Shown here: in pieces, positions 8,058-17,113 of the stretch
Position numbering within the stretch: the first letter of the stretch is position 1
Layout of the letters: the number at the start of each line of letters is the position of its first letter
Made by a program: the position numbers and the translations under genes
The notes under the pieces: model-generated
The model's database searches: none
The model's input: the letters and a program-made list of their open reading frames with translations, nothing else
What the model was told of the DNA's origin: nothing
Source: Palsa-147 sp963771905
Lineage (GTDB): Bacteria > Acidobacteriota > Terriglobia > Acidiferrales > UBA7541
Direction: 5' to 3'
Length of the DNA stretch: 64,000 nucleotides
Assembly (NCBI GenBank): GCA_963771905.1
Contig: CAVYVI010000009.1
Location: 558,001-622,000, forward strand

Positions 8058-8705
8058 TCAGGCGGAAGCCGTGGTCGTCCCGACGCGTTTCTCGGCGAAT
8101 GAGACGCCGTGCAAAATCATGTCGATGACGTACTCGTCGCCCATTTCCGAGTTGACCATCACGTCGTAGAGCGGCCGGTGCGGCCAATCGGCGCCGAAAT
8201 AGCGCTTGATGAATTGTCCTCGCTCTTTGTCAATCGTCTCGAGCAGTTCCCGCGCTTCCGCATCGCTCTTGCCCAACGTCTTCACGCGGCGCATTTTTTC
8301 CTCAAACGGCGCAAAAATGAAGGCGTGAAAAACATCCGGGTGATTGCGGAGAATGTAGGGGGCGCCGCGGCCGACGATAACGCCATTGCCGGAGGCGGCC
8401 GCATCTTCGATGACCCTGTGCAGCAGCGCCACCATATGGTCGGTATCGAATTCTCCGGTATCAGCGACCGGCAGCCGGCGCTCGTAGCTCCCGCGCGCGA
8501 ATACCTTGAACAGCCGGTAGAGCAGGGGATCGATGTGTTCGTCGCATCGCACCGCCGCTTCGCGCGGCACTTTCGCGCGCTTCGCGATTTCGTCGGTCAG
8601 CGCCGTGTCCCACAATTTCCAGCCCAAACGGTTCGCGAGTTTCTCAGCAATCAACGATCCGCCGCTGCCGTACTCGCGTTCGACCGTGACAATGCGGATC
8701 GGCAA
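8058..8705 (-). CDS. Cytidylate kinase-like family protein
   Basis: About 215 residues from TTG at 8705 (LPIRIVTVEREYGSGGSLIAEKLANRLGW). The P-loop is the atypical EYGSGGS form of the cytidylate-kinase-like family rather than classic GxxxxGK; GNGVIVGRGAPYILR and the lid-like VKTLGKSDAEARELLETIDKERGQFIKRYF match that family. The open frame extends to a TTG at 8861 inside the MFS gene, but a TATAAT (8768-8763, minus) lies between, favouring the shorter form. It is the last gene of the efflux operon. NMP kinase activity is inferred; the natural substrate is unknown. Confidence 0.75.
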   Translation of the reverse strand: MPIRIVTVEREYGSGGSLIAEKLANRLGWKLWDTALTDEIAKRAKVPREAAVRCDEHIDPLLYRLFKVFARGSYERRLPVADTGEFDTDHMVALLHRVIEDAAASGNGVIVGRGAPYILRNHPDVFHAFIFAPFEEKMRRVKTLGKSDAEARELLETIDKERGQFIKRYFGADWPHRPLYDVMVNSEMGDEYVIDMILHGVSFAEKRVGTTTASA

Positions 8706-8794
8706 GTCGCACCCTGGGCATCGACGACGAAATTCGACGCAGCTGACGCCGCTCTTGCGGCGGATTATAGACCTTTTCTGCTTCTCCGGCGGCG

Positions 8795-10390
8795 CTAGTG
8801 GACGCCGATTCGCCCGGTCACTTTCGGTTTCTTCATCAGGAACACGATCGGGATCAAGCAAAAAATCAGTGTCCCCAGAATCCGGAAGTTATCCACGTAG
8901 GAAAGCATGGCCGCCTGGCGATAGAGCGTCGCGGTAACCAGTCCGTAAGCCTGCTTGTTGGCCAGTATGGGGCTTGACCCGTGAGCGATGAGCGTCTGCG
9001 TGGCACCTTGGATCATCCCGCGCAATTGAGGGCTTCCGGCCGTCAGGTGTTTCACGAGCGCATTCTGATGAGACTGCGTCCGGCGATCGAGCATCGTTGT
9101 CACAAACGAAATTCCCACGCTCCCGCCAACGTTGCGGGCCAGGTTGATCAGGCCTGATGCGGCATTATTCTTGTCGGGCGGCAATCCGGAATATGCGGCG
9201 GTATTGATCGGTATGAACAGGAATGCCAGACCGACGGCCTGATACACGCGAGCCAGCGCCGCGGTCTTGAAATCGATCTGCAGATCGAAGTGAGACATAT
9301 ACCAAAGCGAGAGAGAGAGCGCGATCAGGCCGAAGGCGATCAGTCCCCGCACGTCGAATTTCTTTCCCAGCAGGAATCCCACCACCGGCATGAAAAGCAT
9401 GACCGTAAAGCCGCCGGGCATCAGCGCCAGCCCGGCCTCTTGAGCCGTGTAGCCCATCAGTGTCTGCACAAATTGCGGAAGTAGAACTGTCGTGCCATAC
9501 AGCGCCACACCGAGCATGAACATCATCCCGTTACTCACCGCAAACGTTCGGTCCTTGAAAAGCCGCAGGTCGATAATCGGATTTTTGTGGTGGAGTTCCC
9601 AGAAGACCGCGATAACCAGCGCCACAACGCAAATCACCGTCAATGTGGTGATGAAGTTCGAGTCGAACCAATCGTCGCGCTGGCCTTTGTCCAGGACCAC
9701 CTGCAGCGCCCCGAGCCCCACGGCGACCAAACCCAGTCCGAAATAGTCGATGCCGAAGTGTCTCTTGTTCTGTTTCTTCAGGTACGGCGGGTCTTGAATC
9801 AGCCGCGCCGTGAGTAGCAGCGAGATGATTCCGATCGGCACGTTCATATAAAAAATCCACCGCCAACTGTAGTTGTCGGTGATGAATCCGCCGATCGTCG
9901 GACCAATCGCCGGCGCCAGCACGACGGCCATGCCATACACGGCGAAGGCCATCCCGAGTTTGGCCGGCGGAAACGTGTCCGCCAGGATCGCCTGTTCGCT
10001 CGGCTGCAATCCTCCTCCGCCGGCGCCTTGGAGAACCCGGAAAATGATCAGCATCGTCAGATTCGGCGCGAGGCCGCATAGGAACGAGCTGATCGTGAAC
10101 ACTACGACGCAGCTCATGTAGAACCGCTTCCGTCCGAAGAACGATGAGAGCCACCCGCTCATCGGCAGAACTATCGCGTTCGACACCAGATACGACGTCA
10201 GTACCCAGGTGCTCTCATCCTGCCCGGAAGAGAGGCCTCCGGCTATGTGCGGCAGCGCGACGTTCGCGATGCTGGTGTCCAGCACCTCCATGAATGTCGC
10301 CAGCGTCACCGTCAGCGCGATGATCCACGGGTTGACGGCCGGGCGCCACGTATCCTGCACCGGCGCGAATGTCTCCGCCGCCGCGCTCAT
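8795..10390 (-). CDS. DHA2-family MFS transporter (EmrB/QacA subfamily)
   Basis: 531-residue inner-membrane drug:proton antiporter with about 14 hydrophobic segments. It starts with the DHA2 signature LDTSIANVALPHIAGGLS, then motif A GWLSSFFGRKRFYM and GAGGGGLQPSEQAILADTFPP, and has the long central segment typical of 14-TM members. Its start overlaps the stop of the membrane-fusion gene by 4 nt (ATGA), so the genes are translationally coupled. With the HlyD-type adaptor and TolC-type channel upstream it forms a complete EmrAB-TolC-like pump spanning both membranes. Confidence 0.95.
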   Translation of the reverse strand: MSAAAETFAPVQDTWRPAVNPWIIALTVTLATFMEVLDTSIANVALPHIAGGLSSGQDESTWVLTSYLVSNAIVLPMSGWLSSFFGRKRFYMSCVVVFTISSFLCGLAPNLTMLIIFRVLQGAGGGGLQPSEQAILADTFPPAKLGMAFAVYGMAVVLAPAIGPTIGGFITDNYSWRWIFYMNVPIGIISLLLTARLIQDPPYLKKQNKRHFGIDYFGLGLVAVGLGALQVVLDKGQRDDWFDSNFITTLTVICVVALVIAVFWELHHKNPIIDLRLFKDRTFAVSNGMMFMLGVALYGTTVLLPQFVQTLMGYTAQEAGLALMPGGFTVMLFMPVVGFLLGKKFDVRGLIAFGLIALSLSLWYMSHFDLQIDFKTAALARVYQAVGLAFLFIPINTAAYSGLPPDKNNAASGLINLARNVGGSVGISFVTTMLDRRTQSHQNALVKHLTAGSPQLRGMIQGATQTLIAHGSSPILANKQAYGLVTATLYRQAAMLSYVDNFRILGTLIFCLIPIVFLMKKPKVTGRIGVH

Positions 10391-11658
10391 TTCACTTTGA
10401 CCTTCGGTTCTACCGACATTCCCGGCCGCAGCAGATGGTCGCTGTTCTGCCCCGGATCGAGCACGATTTTCACCGGCACGCGCTGCACCACTTTTACAAA
10501 GTTGCCCGTCGCGTTTTCCGGCGGTAACAGGCTGAATCGCGAGCCGCTCGCTCCCGCAATGCTGTCCACTTTTCCTTTATACGTCCGTCCGAACGCGTCG
10601 ACGGATATCTCCGCCGGCTGCCCCGGCCGCATGTACTTCAACTGCGTTTCCTTAAAATCCGCGGTTACCCACACGTCATCGAGCGGCACGATGGAGAGCA
10701 ATTGCTGCCCGGGTTGCACGTTCATGCCGATTTCTACGTTCTTGTTCACCACGCCCGCGACCGGCGCAACGATCGTGCAGTACTGCAAATTCAGCTCGGC
10801 CTGCTCGAGCGCCGCCTGTTTCTGCGTCACACCTGCGTCCGCCGAGCTGAAATTGGCTTTACTCACGGCCATCTGTTGCGGCGCCGTGCCGGCCTCGCGA
10901 AGCGTCGCCTCGGCCTGCAGCAGGCGGCTCTGCGTCTGGTGGACGCCTTGCTCGGCGGCGCTGGCCGATGCTCGCGCCGCGGTCACTCCCGCAGCGCTCC
11001 CTCTCGCCGCCGCCACCGCCTGGTCGTACTGCTGCTGCGAAATTTCCTGTTTCGCGACGAGCTGTTTGTAACGCTCGAGATCGCTTTGTGCCTTCACGTC
11101 GTTGGCCTGCGCCTGGTCGAGCTGCGCCTTCGCCGCGTCGAATTGTTGTTGCGCGCCCGCGATGGCGGCCTTCGCATTTTCGACGTCCGCCTGCGCCGAT
11201 TCGATTTGGCTCGACGTGTTTAGCGAGGTGATCGGCACGTTCTGTCCCGCCGCCGCCGCGCTCGCTTCGGCGGAAGCCAGGTCAGCCTTCGCTTTGTCCA
11301 CAGCCACCTGATAATCCTTCGGATCGATTTCGACGAGCACTGTGCCTGCCTCGACGTACTGATTGTCGTCCACGTTCACTTTGTTCACGTATCCGCTCAC
11401 GCGCGCGCTGATCGGATTGATGTGGCCGTCAACCTCCGCGTCATCCGTGTTTTCGTACTCCGCGAAGTAGTGCCACAGCGCGAATCCTCCCACCAGCAGC
11501 ACAAGGATGCCCGCGATCAGAAGCCCCCGCGGAAAAGGTCGCCGAGCACTAGCTTGTTCTGCCTCGCGCAACGGCGGGGCGGCGGAGTGCTGAGAGCCTG
11601 GTTCCCCAGCGGGGCTTTGAGCTTGCGGGGCAGCTTCCGTTTCAGTCTTTTGTGGCAT
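10387..11658 (-). CDS. HlyD/EmrA-family membrane fusion protein
   Basis: 423-residue periplasmic adaptor. An Ala/Pro/Gln-rich cytoplasmic N-terminus precedes one TM helix (LLIAGILVLLVGGFALWHYFA, about residues 49-69), then the EmrA motif ENTDDAEVDGHINPISARVSGYV and the split lipoyl domain (VLVEIDPKDY ... YCTIVAPVAGVVNKNVEIGMNV). Between them lies a long Ala/Gln-rich coiled coil (residues about 120-270) that reaches the TolC channel. It overlaps the TolC gene by 17 nt and the MFS gene by 4 nt. Confidence 0.95.
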   Translation of the reverse strand: MPQKTETEAAPQAQSPAGEPGSQHSAAPPLREAEQASARRPFPRGLLIAGILVLLVGGFALWHYFAEYENTDDAEVDGHINPISARVSGYVNKVNVDDNQYVEAGTVLVEIDPKDYQVAVDKAKADLASAEASAAAAGQNVPITSLNTSSQIESAQADVENAKAAIAGAQQQFDAAKAQLDQAQANDVKAQSDLERYKQLVAKQEISQQQYDQAVAAARGSAAGVTAARASASAAEQGVHQTQSRLLQAEATLREAGTAPQQMAVSKANFSSADAGVTQKQAALEQAELNLQYCTIVAPVAGVVNKNVEIGMNVQPGQQLLSIVPLDDVWVTADFKETQLKYMRPGQPAEISVDAFGRTYKGKVDSIAGASGSRFSLLPPENATGNFVKVVQRVPVKIVLDPGQNSDHLLRPGMSVEPKVKVK

Positions 11659-13090
11659 TGCGCTTTCCTTTCAAATATTGCATGACGCCCGTTTCCGCGA
11701 TTCCCTCGGCACGCGCCAGTGAAATTCTTCCGATGTTGTAGTTGAAGAGGCTTGAAATGTAGGCTTCGTTTGCCGCGGCCACTGCTTCCTGCGCTTGGAC
11801 CACTTCAATGTTGTCCGTCACGCCGGCGACAAATCGGTCGCGGGCTTGATCGAGCGTCTGCGACGCTAGGTCCACATTGCTCGCCGCCACTTTCACTTGA
11901 TCCGAAGCGGACTGCAAATCGAACAGCGCATCGCGCACATCCTGGTCGATTTGCGCGCGCAAATTCTCCAGCTGCTCCCGGCCGTTCTTTAGATTGGCAT
12001 CGGCCGTCAGAACGTCCGAATGCGTTTTTCCGCCTTGAAAAATGGGAATCTTCAACGAACCCGCCGCCTCGAATGTTCCGTGGATTTGATCCGGCACTGG
12101 ACCGCCCACTCCGTAATTGCCGTCGAACGACAATGTCGGCAAATGTTCTTCTGTCGCCGCGCGGCGCGCCAGTTCGGCGGCGTGTATCTGCGCCTGCGCG
12201 CTCTGAAAGTCCGCGCGTGATGCGTACGCCCGCTGCAGCGCCTCCTCCACCGTCACCGGCGGTTGCGGATCGTAGGGAATGGTTTCGATCAATTCAAACG
12301 GCTGGCCCGTCGGCAAGCCGATCGTGCGCGCGAACGCCAGCCGCTGCTTCTGATAGTCGTTGCGCGCCGCGATCAATTGTTGCTGCCGCGTCTGGAATTC
12401 CACCTTGGCGCGCAGCGCGTCGATGGCCGGCGAAGTTCCCGCTGTCTCTTGATCCGAGGCTTGCTGGTAGAGCGCATCTGCCGTCTTCAGTTGCGCTTCG
12501 GCGGTATTGACGCGCGCCGCGTCTGTAAGCGTTTCGAGATAGTTGTAGCCCACCACGAGAACCACGAGTTCGCGCGCATCCTTGAAGGAATAGTGCGCCG
12601 CGCGCACGCTCTCATTCGCCGAGCGCGACTTGTCCCACGCGTTGAAATCGACCAGCGGAACGCTCAGATACGCGCGTGTGTCGAAATAACTGAACGGCCC
12701 GACGATGGGGTTGACTGCGGACAAGCTTACTCCGGGGAATTTGATCCGCGTAAACCCGGTCTGGTTCAGATTGACTTGCGAAACGGTTTCGGTGGTATCC
12801 GTCGTGAGGTTCGGAAGCGCGTCACTCAGCTGTTTCCAAAGCTCGCCGCGCGCCGATTCCACGCTGTTGCCCGCCAGCAGGATTCCCAGATTCTGTTTCA
12901 GCCCGCGTTCAATCGCATCTTCGAAGTCGAGCTTCACAACCTCCGTCGTGGCTTTCCCGCTTGTCACACTCCCTGTGTACGGACTCTGCGGCTGAAGAGG
13001 ATTGGACGGTATGGAATTTGTCTGCGCGATAGCCAACGGGGCCGAAACCGCGATTGCGGCGGCGATCCCCAAAATTCGTTTTCCGATCAT
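11642..13090 (-). CDS. TolC-family outer membrane efflux channel
   Basis: 482-residue outer membrane factor with a signal peptide (MIGKRILGIAAAIAVSAPLAIA). It has two tandem OEP repeats with the usual Ala/Gln/Asp-rich helical hairpins (VVGYNYLETLTDAARVNTAEAQLKTADALY; LENLRAQIDQDVRDALFDLQSASDQ) and the family motif RDRFVAGVTDNIEVVQAQEAV. It overlaps the upstream tetR stop by 4 nt and the adaptor gene by 17 nt, so all four genes read as one message. Confidence 0.93.
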   Translation of the reverse strand: MIGKRILGIAAAIAVSAPLAIAQTNSIPSNPLQPQSPYTGSVTSGKATTEVVKLDFEDAIERGLKQNLGILLAGNSVESARGELWKQLSDALPNLTTDTTETVSQVNLNQTGFTRIKFPGVSLSAVNPIVGPFSYFDTRAYLSVPLVDFNAWDKSRSANESVRAAHYSFKDARELVVLVVGYNYLETLTDAARVNTAEAQLKTADALYQQASDQETAGTSPAIDALRAKVEFQTRQQQLIAARNDYQKQRLAFARTIGLPTGQPFELIETIPYDPQPPVTVEEALQRAYASRADFQSAQAQIHAAELARRAATEEHLPTLSFDGNYGVGGPVPDQIHGTFEAAGSLKIPIFQGGKTHSDVLTADANLKNGREQLENLRAQIDQDVRDALFDLQSASDQVKVAASNVDLASQTLDQARDRFVAGVTDNIEVVQAQEAVAAANEAYISSLFNYNIGRISLARAEGIAETGVMQYLKGKRNATKD

Positions 13091-13761
13091 TGCTCTTTGC
13101 CTTTCTTCTCGCCGCGCCGCGGTGGCACCGCGGCGGCCGACCAGAACTGCGCGAACGCGCGCTGGAAGGTGGGAATAAGCCGGGCGGATGGGGTAAACGA
13201 CCAGACGAGCAGCGCTCCGAAGTAGGATTCCTTGAAGGAGGATGCCAGGTCGGCCGCGGAGACATCGCCGCGCACTTCGCCGCGTTGCTGGCCAAGCAGA
13301 AAAATCTTGGAAGTAAGCGCATGTCCTTGCGCGAGCCGCGCGCAGGCCTGCCGTCTCACGATTTCGTTGGAAAGCATCGCCAGAATCATGCTGCGTGCCA
13401 ACTTGGGTGATCGTCCCGGCTCATGCACCAGCGCGAAAAGCAGGCGACGCACCACTTCGCGAATCGCCTCCCGGCCTTCAACGGCCTCTGCCAGCGCCGC
13501 GCGGATCTTCGCGATCCGGGTTTCTCCGAAGGATGTGAGCAGTTGTTCCTTGCTCGGGAAATAATTAAAGAAAGTCCCTTTTCCTACATCGGCCGCGTCG
13601 GTGATGTCTTCAACCGTCGTTTTCGTAAAGCCGCGTTCGGCAAATAAATGGAGCGCCGCATCGAAGAGCCGCTGGCGGACTGCTGCGGTATGCCGCTCGC
13701 GCCGCGACACCGGGCGCGGCGAAGCGCGGCCCGGCTCCCGAATTTTTCGTTCCGCCTTCAT
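13087..13761 (-). CDS. TetR/AcrR-family transcriptional regulator of the efflux operon
   Basis: 224 residues. The N-terminal helix-turn-helix is canonical (RLFDAALHLFAERGFTKTTVEDITDAADVGKGTFFNYFPSKEQLL, about residues 33-77); the C-terminal ligand-binding half is variable, as expected. It is the first gene of the operon with tolC, hlyD and MFS genes and starts right behind a consensus promoter carrying a palindrome, so autorepression relieved by a pump substrate is the likely mode. The tail is basic (RRGEKKGKEQ). Confidence 0.92.
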   Translation of the reverse strand: MKAERKIREPGRASPRPVSRRERHTAAVRQRLFDAALHLFAERGFTKTTVEDITDAADVGKGTFFNYFPSKEQLLTSFGETRIAKIRAALAEAVEGREAIREVVRRLLFALVHEPGRSPKLARSMILAMLSNEIVRRQACARLAQGHALTSKIFLLGQQRGEVRGDVSAADLASSFKESYFGALLVWSFTPSARLIPTFQRAFAQFWSAAAVPPRRGEKKGKEQ

Positions 13762-13784
13762 GAATGTCGACTGTTGGTCAACTC

Positions 13785-13815
13785 TGACTATAAGTCACGA
13801 ATGAAGCGCTGTCAA
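13785..13815 (-). promoter_or_regulatory. Promoter and probable TetR operator of the efflux operon
   Basis: On the minus strand TTGACA (13815-13810) and TATAGT (13792-13787) are separated by 17 nt, an almost ideal sigma-70 promoter; the ATG of tetR follows at 13761. A perfect palindrome TGACT-TAT-AGTCA (13797-13785) covers the -10 box, and a further GTTGACCAAC palindrome lies just downstream. A repressor bound there would block RNA polymerase directly. Confidence 0.75.
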
Positions 13816-13903
13816 GCCCGGGCGGATTTGGGTCAGGAGCACGCGCGGCGGACAAGCATCCCGGCTTCTCGCATATTGGATGTCGGCAGGAGGGAATGGA
13901 TTC

Positions 13904-13931
13904 GGCGGGCGTCCTCTCGGGAACGCCCGCC
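13904..13931 (-). terminator. Hairpin downstream of the SYLF gene
   Basis: GGCGGGCGT (13904-13912) and ACGCCCGCC (13923-13931) form a perfect 9-bp stem with a 10-nt loop, 35 nt beyond the stop of the leftward SYLF gene. There is no T-tract after it on either strand, so it may be a Rho-assisted terminator or an mRNA 3'-end stabiliser rather than a classical intrinsic terminator. Confidence 0.4.
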
Positions 13932-13965
13932 GCGACTTGAATTGTTAACGCTTGTTTACGACGCT

Positions 13966-14691
13966 TTACTTGCCGCTTGAATCATTCCGCGGTGACCACT
14001 TGGTGAGCACGGAAATCAGTTCTCGCGCGGCATCCGGCGCCGGCACCACGCCCTTGAGCACGATGTCGCGTGCTTCGAGCTTCTTTCCGTAGACGGCCTC
14101 GTTCCCATCATTGTCGGGACGCACCGTCGAACCTTCCAGGGAAATTCCGGCAAAAAGCCCGCGTGCGCGCGAGTAAGTCAGAACTTCCGCGCGCATGGAG
14201 GCGTCCGTGGATGCTCCCGCGTCGCGCCCTTTCGGACCCGCGGCCGCTGAGGCATCCGCGCCGAGTTTCACTTTGCTGGACAAAATTGCTCTGGCGCCGC
14301 CATCGTTCATTACCAGCAGAACGAAATCCGTCGCCTGCCCGCCGATCTGGAAGCCGATGCTGCCGCCCTCGAGCGCCATCATGGAAGGCGCGCCCCATGG
14401 CCCCTTGAAGTCCTCGCCGCTGCGGCAGACCATCGCGCCGCGGCCATAGCTCGCACCCACGCCGAACGCGGCCTTCAGCACCGACGGATAGACAATCACG
14501 CACTCGGCCTTGTCGATCAGATTCTGCGGAATGTCGTCCGGGACATTCATAATTTCCTTCAACACTTCGCCGGCGTTCTCCAGCCGGTCCAGATTCTTGC
14601 TTCTTTCATCCGCCCGCGCAGGCCGCGGTACCACGAGGGACGTGAATCCAACCAGGGTTAGGGCAAGTGCATAAGTCAAGAAATTTTTCAT
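13966..14691 (-). CDS. SYLF/YSC84-domain lipid-binding protein
   Basis: 241 residues with a signal peptide (MKNFLTYALALTLVGFTSLVVPRPARA). The SYLF domain is clear: IPQNLIDKAECVIVYPSVLKAAFGVGASYGRGAMVCR, then WGAPSMMALEGGSIGFQIGGQATDFVLLVMN. Eukaryotic SYLF proteins bind phosphoinositides; bacterial secreted forms are common in Acidobacteriota and Proteobacteria but their role is unproven. The C-terminal half (residues about 150-225: YSRARGLFAGISLEGSTVRPDND) belongs to the same family. Confidence 0.9.
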   Translation of the reverse strand: MKNFLTYALALTLVGFTSLVVPRPARADERSKNLDRLENAGEVLKEIMNVPDDIPQNLIDKAECVIVYPSVLKAAFGVGASYGRGAMVCRSGEDFKGPWGAPSMMALEGGSIGFQIGGQATDFVLLVMNDGGARAILSSKVKLGADASAAAGPKGRDAGASTDASMRAEVLTYSRARGLFAGISLEGSTVRPDNDGNEAVYGKKLEARDIVLKGVVPAPDAARELISVLTKWSPRNDSSGK

Positions 14692-14788
14692 CGCTTTCCT
14701 CCTCGAGAATCATCGCTCATCATACGGGTCTTTCGCAGCGGCGTGCAATCCATGTATGGGATGCGTGAGCGGGACAACCAGGTTGGAC

Positions 14789-14794
14789 TATAAT
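14789..14794 (+). promoter_or_regulatory. -10 element upstream of dacB
   Basis: Perfect TATAAT, 35 nt before the ATG at 14830, with no convincing -35. GAAGGAG just before the start is the ribosome binding site. Confidence 0.45.
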
Positions 14795-14829
14795 CCACGA
14801 TTGCGTGTTTTGCAAAAGAAGGAGCCGGC

Positions 14830-16464
14830 ATGGACTGGCGACGTCAGCAACCGCATTGGATCTTGACGTTGCTGGTGTGCGCGGGCGTCTTGCAGGCCGC
14901 GGCCGCTCCCGCGCAAAAGAAACAGAAGAAGTCGCGCAACGCACCGGCCTCGGTAACAAACACGCGGCCGGATCTTGATCGATTTACCGCGCGCGTCACC
15001 ACCGCGCTCGACGAAGCTCACGCGCGAAAGGCCGATTGGGGAATTCTCGTCACCGACGCGGACACCGGAGAAACGCTCTACGAGCGGAACGCCGACGAAT
15101 TTTTCACGCCGGCATCGAACGCTAAGCTGTTCACCACCGCCTTTGCGCTCGCCGCTCTCGGGCCGGATTATCGCTTTCGGACCACCATCGAAACTTCGTC
15201 CGCTGTCGACGACGATGGCCGCCTGCACGGCGATCTCGTTCTCGTCGGCCGCGGCGATCCCGATCTCTCGAACCGCGTATTTCCGTTCGCGCAGAAAGCC
15301 GAGCGCGATGGCCCGGCCGAAAAAGTCATCGCAGAATTAGCGGACGCCGTGGTCGCGAAAGGCGTGAAGCAGATCGACGGCAATATTGTCGCCGATGACA
15401 GTTATTTCCCCTACGATCCCTATCCCGAAGGCTGGACCGTCGGCGATCTCTACTTCGGTTTTGGCGCTCCCATCAGCGCGATCGCTCTCGACGACAACAC
15501 TCTGACCATCACCGCCCAGCCCGGCGTGCGCCTCGATGATCCGGCGCTCATCACCGTCGAGCCGTGGGCCGGGTACGAAACCTTCGGCCACGAAATCACC
15601 ACCGGTCCGAGCGCTTCGAAGCCGCAATTCTCCGTCGTGCGCGAGCCCGGCCCCAAGCCCATTTTCCTGCGCGGCACGATTCCTCTGGGCGGCGCGCCCG
15701 TGAAAATCGATATCGCTCTTGAAGAACCCGCCGAATACACCGCGGACTTGCTGAAGCGCTTGCTCGAGGCGCGCGGCGTGCGCATTGCCGGCGACGCGCG
15801 CGCACAGCACGGTCCGCCGCCGGAACGCGAAGCCGATGCGACCACCGCCATTGTGCCCGTGGTCACCCGTCCGCCGACCGGAACCGACGCTCCCGTCGTT
15901 CTTGCCGAGCACATTTCGCTTCCATTGATCGAATCCATCCGTCTGCTCAACAAGACCAGCCAAAATCTTCACGCGGAATTGATTCTGCGCACAGTGGCGC
16001 GCGAGAAAGCCGGCGTGGGTACCACCGATGCCGGCGTCGAAATCGAACGCAATTTTCTCGAGTCAATCGGCATCGCGCCCGGCGATACGTCGCTCGTCGA
16101 TGGCTCGGGCCTCTCGCGGCAAAATCTCGTTACGCCTCGCGCGACGCTGCAATTGCTCGCCTATGCGGAGCGCCAGCCGTGGGCCCAGAGCTTCCTCTCC
16201 ACGCTTCCGATCGCCGGCCAGGACGGCACGCTCGAAGATCGTATGAAGAACACACCGGCGGCCGGCCGCGTCCACGCGAAAACCGGCTCGCTCGAACACG
16301 TTCGCGCGATCACCGGCTATGCCACCACCGTCCCCGGCGCTCATCTCAATTTTTCGATTTTCACCAACAACAATCCGCAGCTTCCTCGCGATGCCGCAAC
16401 CGTTTTCGACTCGATTATTCTCGCCATGGTCGAAGAGATTCATCCGCAACCCGCGCACAAATGA
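14830..16464 (+). CDS. dacB: D-alanyl-D-alanine carboxypeptidase/endopeptidase (PBP4 family)
   Basis: 544-residue periplasmic class-C low-molecular-mass penicillin-binding protein, acting on peptidoglycan stem peptides. N-terminal hydrophobic export segment (residues 10-26). Active-site triad: S96-N-A-K99 in FFTPASNAKLFTTAFAL, SQN in LLNKTSQNLHAEL, and KTG in VHAKTGSLEHV. The large insertion between SxxK and SxN typical of PBP4/S13 peptidases is present (residues about 150-370). Its stop overlaps the start of the LOG gene by 4 nt. Confidence 0.95.
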   Translation: MDWRRQQPHWILTLLVCAGVLQAAAAPAQKKQKKSRNAPASVTNTRPDLDRFTARVTTALDEAHARKADWGILVTDADTGETLYERNADEFFTPASNAKLFTTAFALAALGPDYRFRTTIETSSAVDDDGRLHGDLVLVGRGDPDLSNRVFPFAQKAERDGPAEKVIAELADAVVAKGVKQIDGNIVADDSYFPYDPYPEGWTVGDLYFGFGAPISAIALDDNTLTITAQPGVRLDDPALITVEPWAGYETFGHEITTGPSASKPQFSVVREPGPKPIFLRGTIPLGGAPVKIDIALEEPAEYTADLLKRLLEARGVRIAGDARAQHGPPPEREADATTAIVPVVTRPPTGTDAPVVLAEHISLPLIESIRLLNKTSQNLHAELILRTVAREKAGVGTTDAGVEIERNFLESIGIAPGDTSLVDGSGLSRQNLVTPRATLQLLAYAERQPWAQSFLSTLPIAGQDGTLEDRMKNTPAAGRVHAKTGSLEHVRAITGYATTVPGAHLNFSIFTNNNPQLPRDAATVFDSIILAMVEEIHPQPAHK

Positions 16465-17054
16465 AGAAAAGCGGTCAGCCGCGCATCATCACTGTCTTTG
16501 GCAGCTCGCGTCCTCGCGAAGGCGATGCCGCCTATGAACAAGCACGCGCACTCGGCGCCGCGCTCGCGGCTCGTGGCTTCACCTCTTGTACTGGCGGCTA
16601 CGGCGGAGTGATGGAAGGCGTCTCGCGCGGCGCGAAGGATTCCGGCGGCCGCACTATCGCTGTCACTGCTTCGTTTTTTCGCGCGAAAGCGAATCGTTGG
16701 GTGGACGAAGAAATTCGCGTGAAGACCTGGCAGGAACGCCTCTTCGAATTGATCCACCGGGGACACGGCTTCATCGCCTGCGCGGGCGGCACGGGAACCC
16801 TCGTAGAATTGGCCGTCGTGTGGGAGATGGCGAACAAGGGCATCCTGAAGAACAAGAAACCCATCGTAGTGCTCGGCGAGTTCTGGGAGCCGGTCATCGC
16901 GCGCGTCCGCGAAGTCGAAGTCGGGCACCATTCCGCGTGGGGTGAAGCGCAGGAGCGCCTGATCCACGTCGCGCCCGCGCCCGATGACGCCGCGGAATTT
17001 CTTGCCTCGCATTTCAGCGCGGCTGCTCCTTCGCAGCAACGCCGCCTGCTCTAG
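16461..17054 (+). CDS. LOG-family protein (putative nucleotide 5'-monophosphate phosphoribohydrolase)
   Basis: 197-residue Rossmann-like protein. Family motifs are ITVFGSSRP near the start, GGYGGVMEGVSRGAKDSGG, and GFIACAGGTGTLVELAVVWEM, corresponding to the PGGxGTxxE region with Ala-Gly in place of Pro-Gly. Plant and some bacterial homologues release cytokinin bases from their nucleotides; many bacterial members have unknown substrates. Coupled to dacB through an ATGA overlap; the joint transcription is seen, a functional link is not established. Confidence 0.88.
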   Translation: MKKSGQPRIITVFGSSRPREGDAAYEQARALGAALAARGFTSCTGGYGGVMEGVSRGAKDSGGRTIAVTASFFRAKANRWVDEEIRVKTWQERLFELIHRGHGFIACAGGTGTLVELAVVWEMANKGILKNKKPIVVLGEFWEPVIARVREVEVGHHSAWGEAQERLIHVAPAPDDAAEFLASHFSAAAPSQQRRLL

Positions 17055-17113
17055 CCTGCTCCGCTTTTGCCCGCATCCTTGACAGACGGACCATCCTCCT
17101 CCATTTTGAGCGT

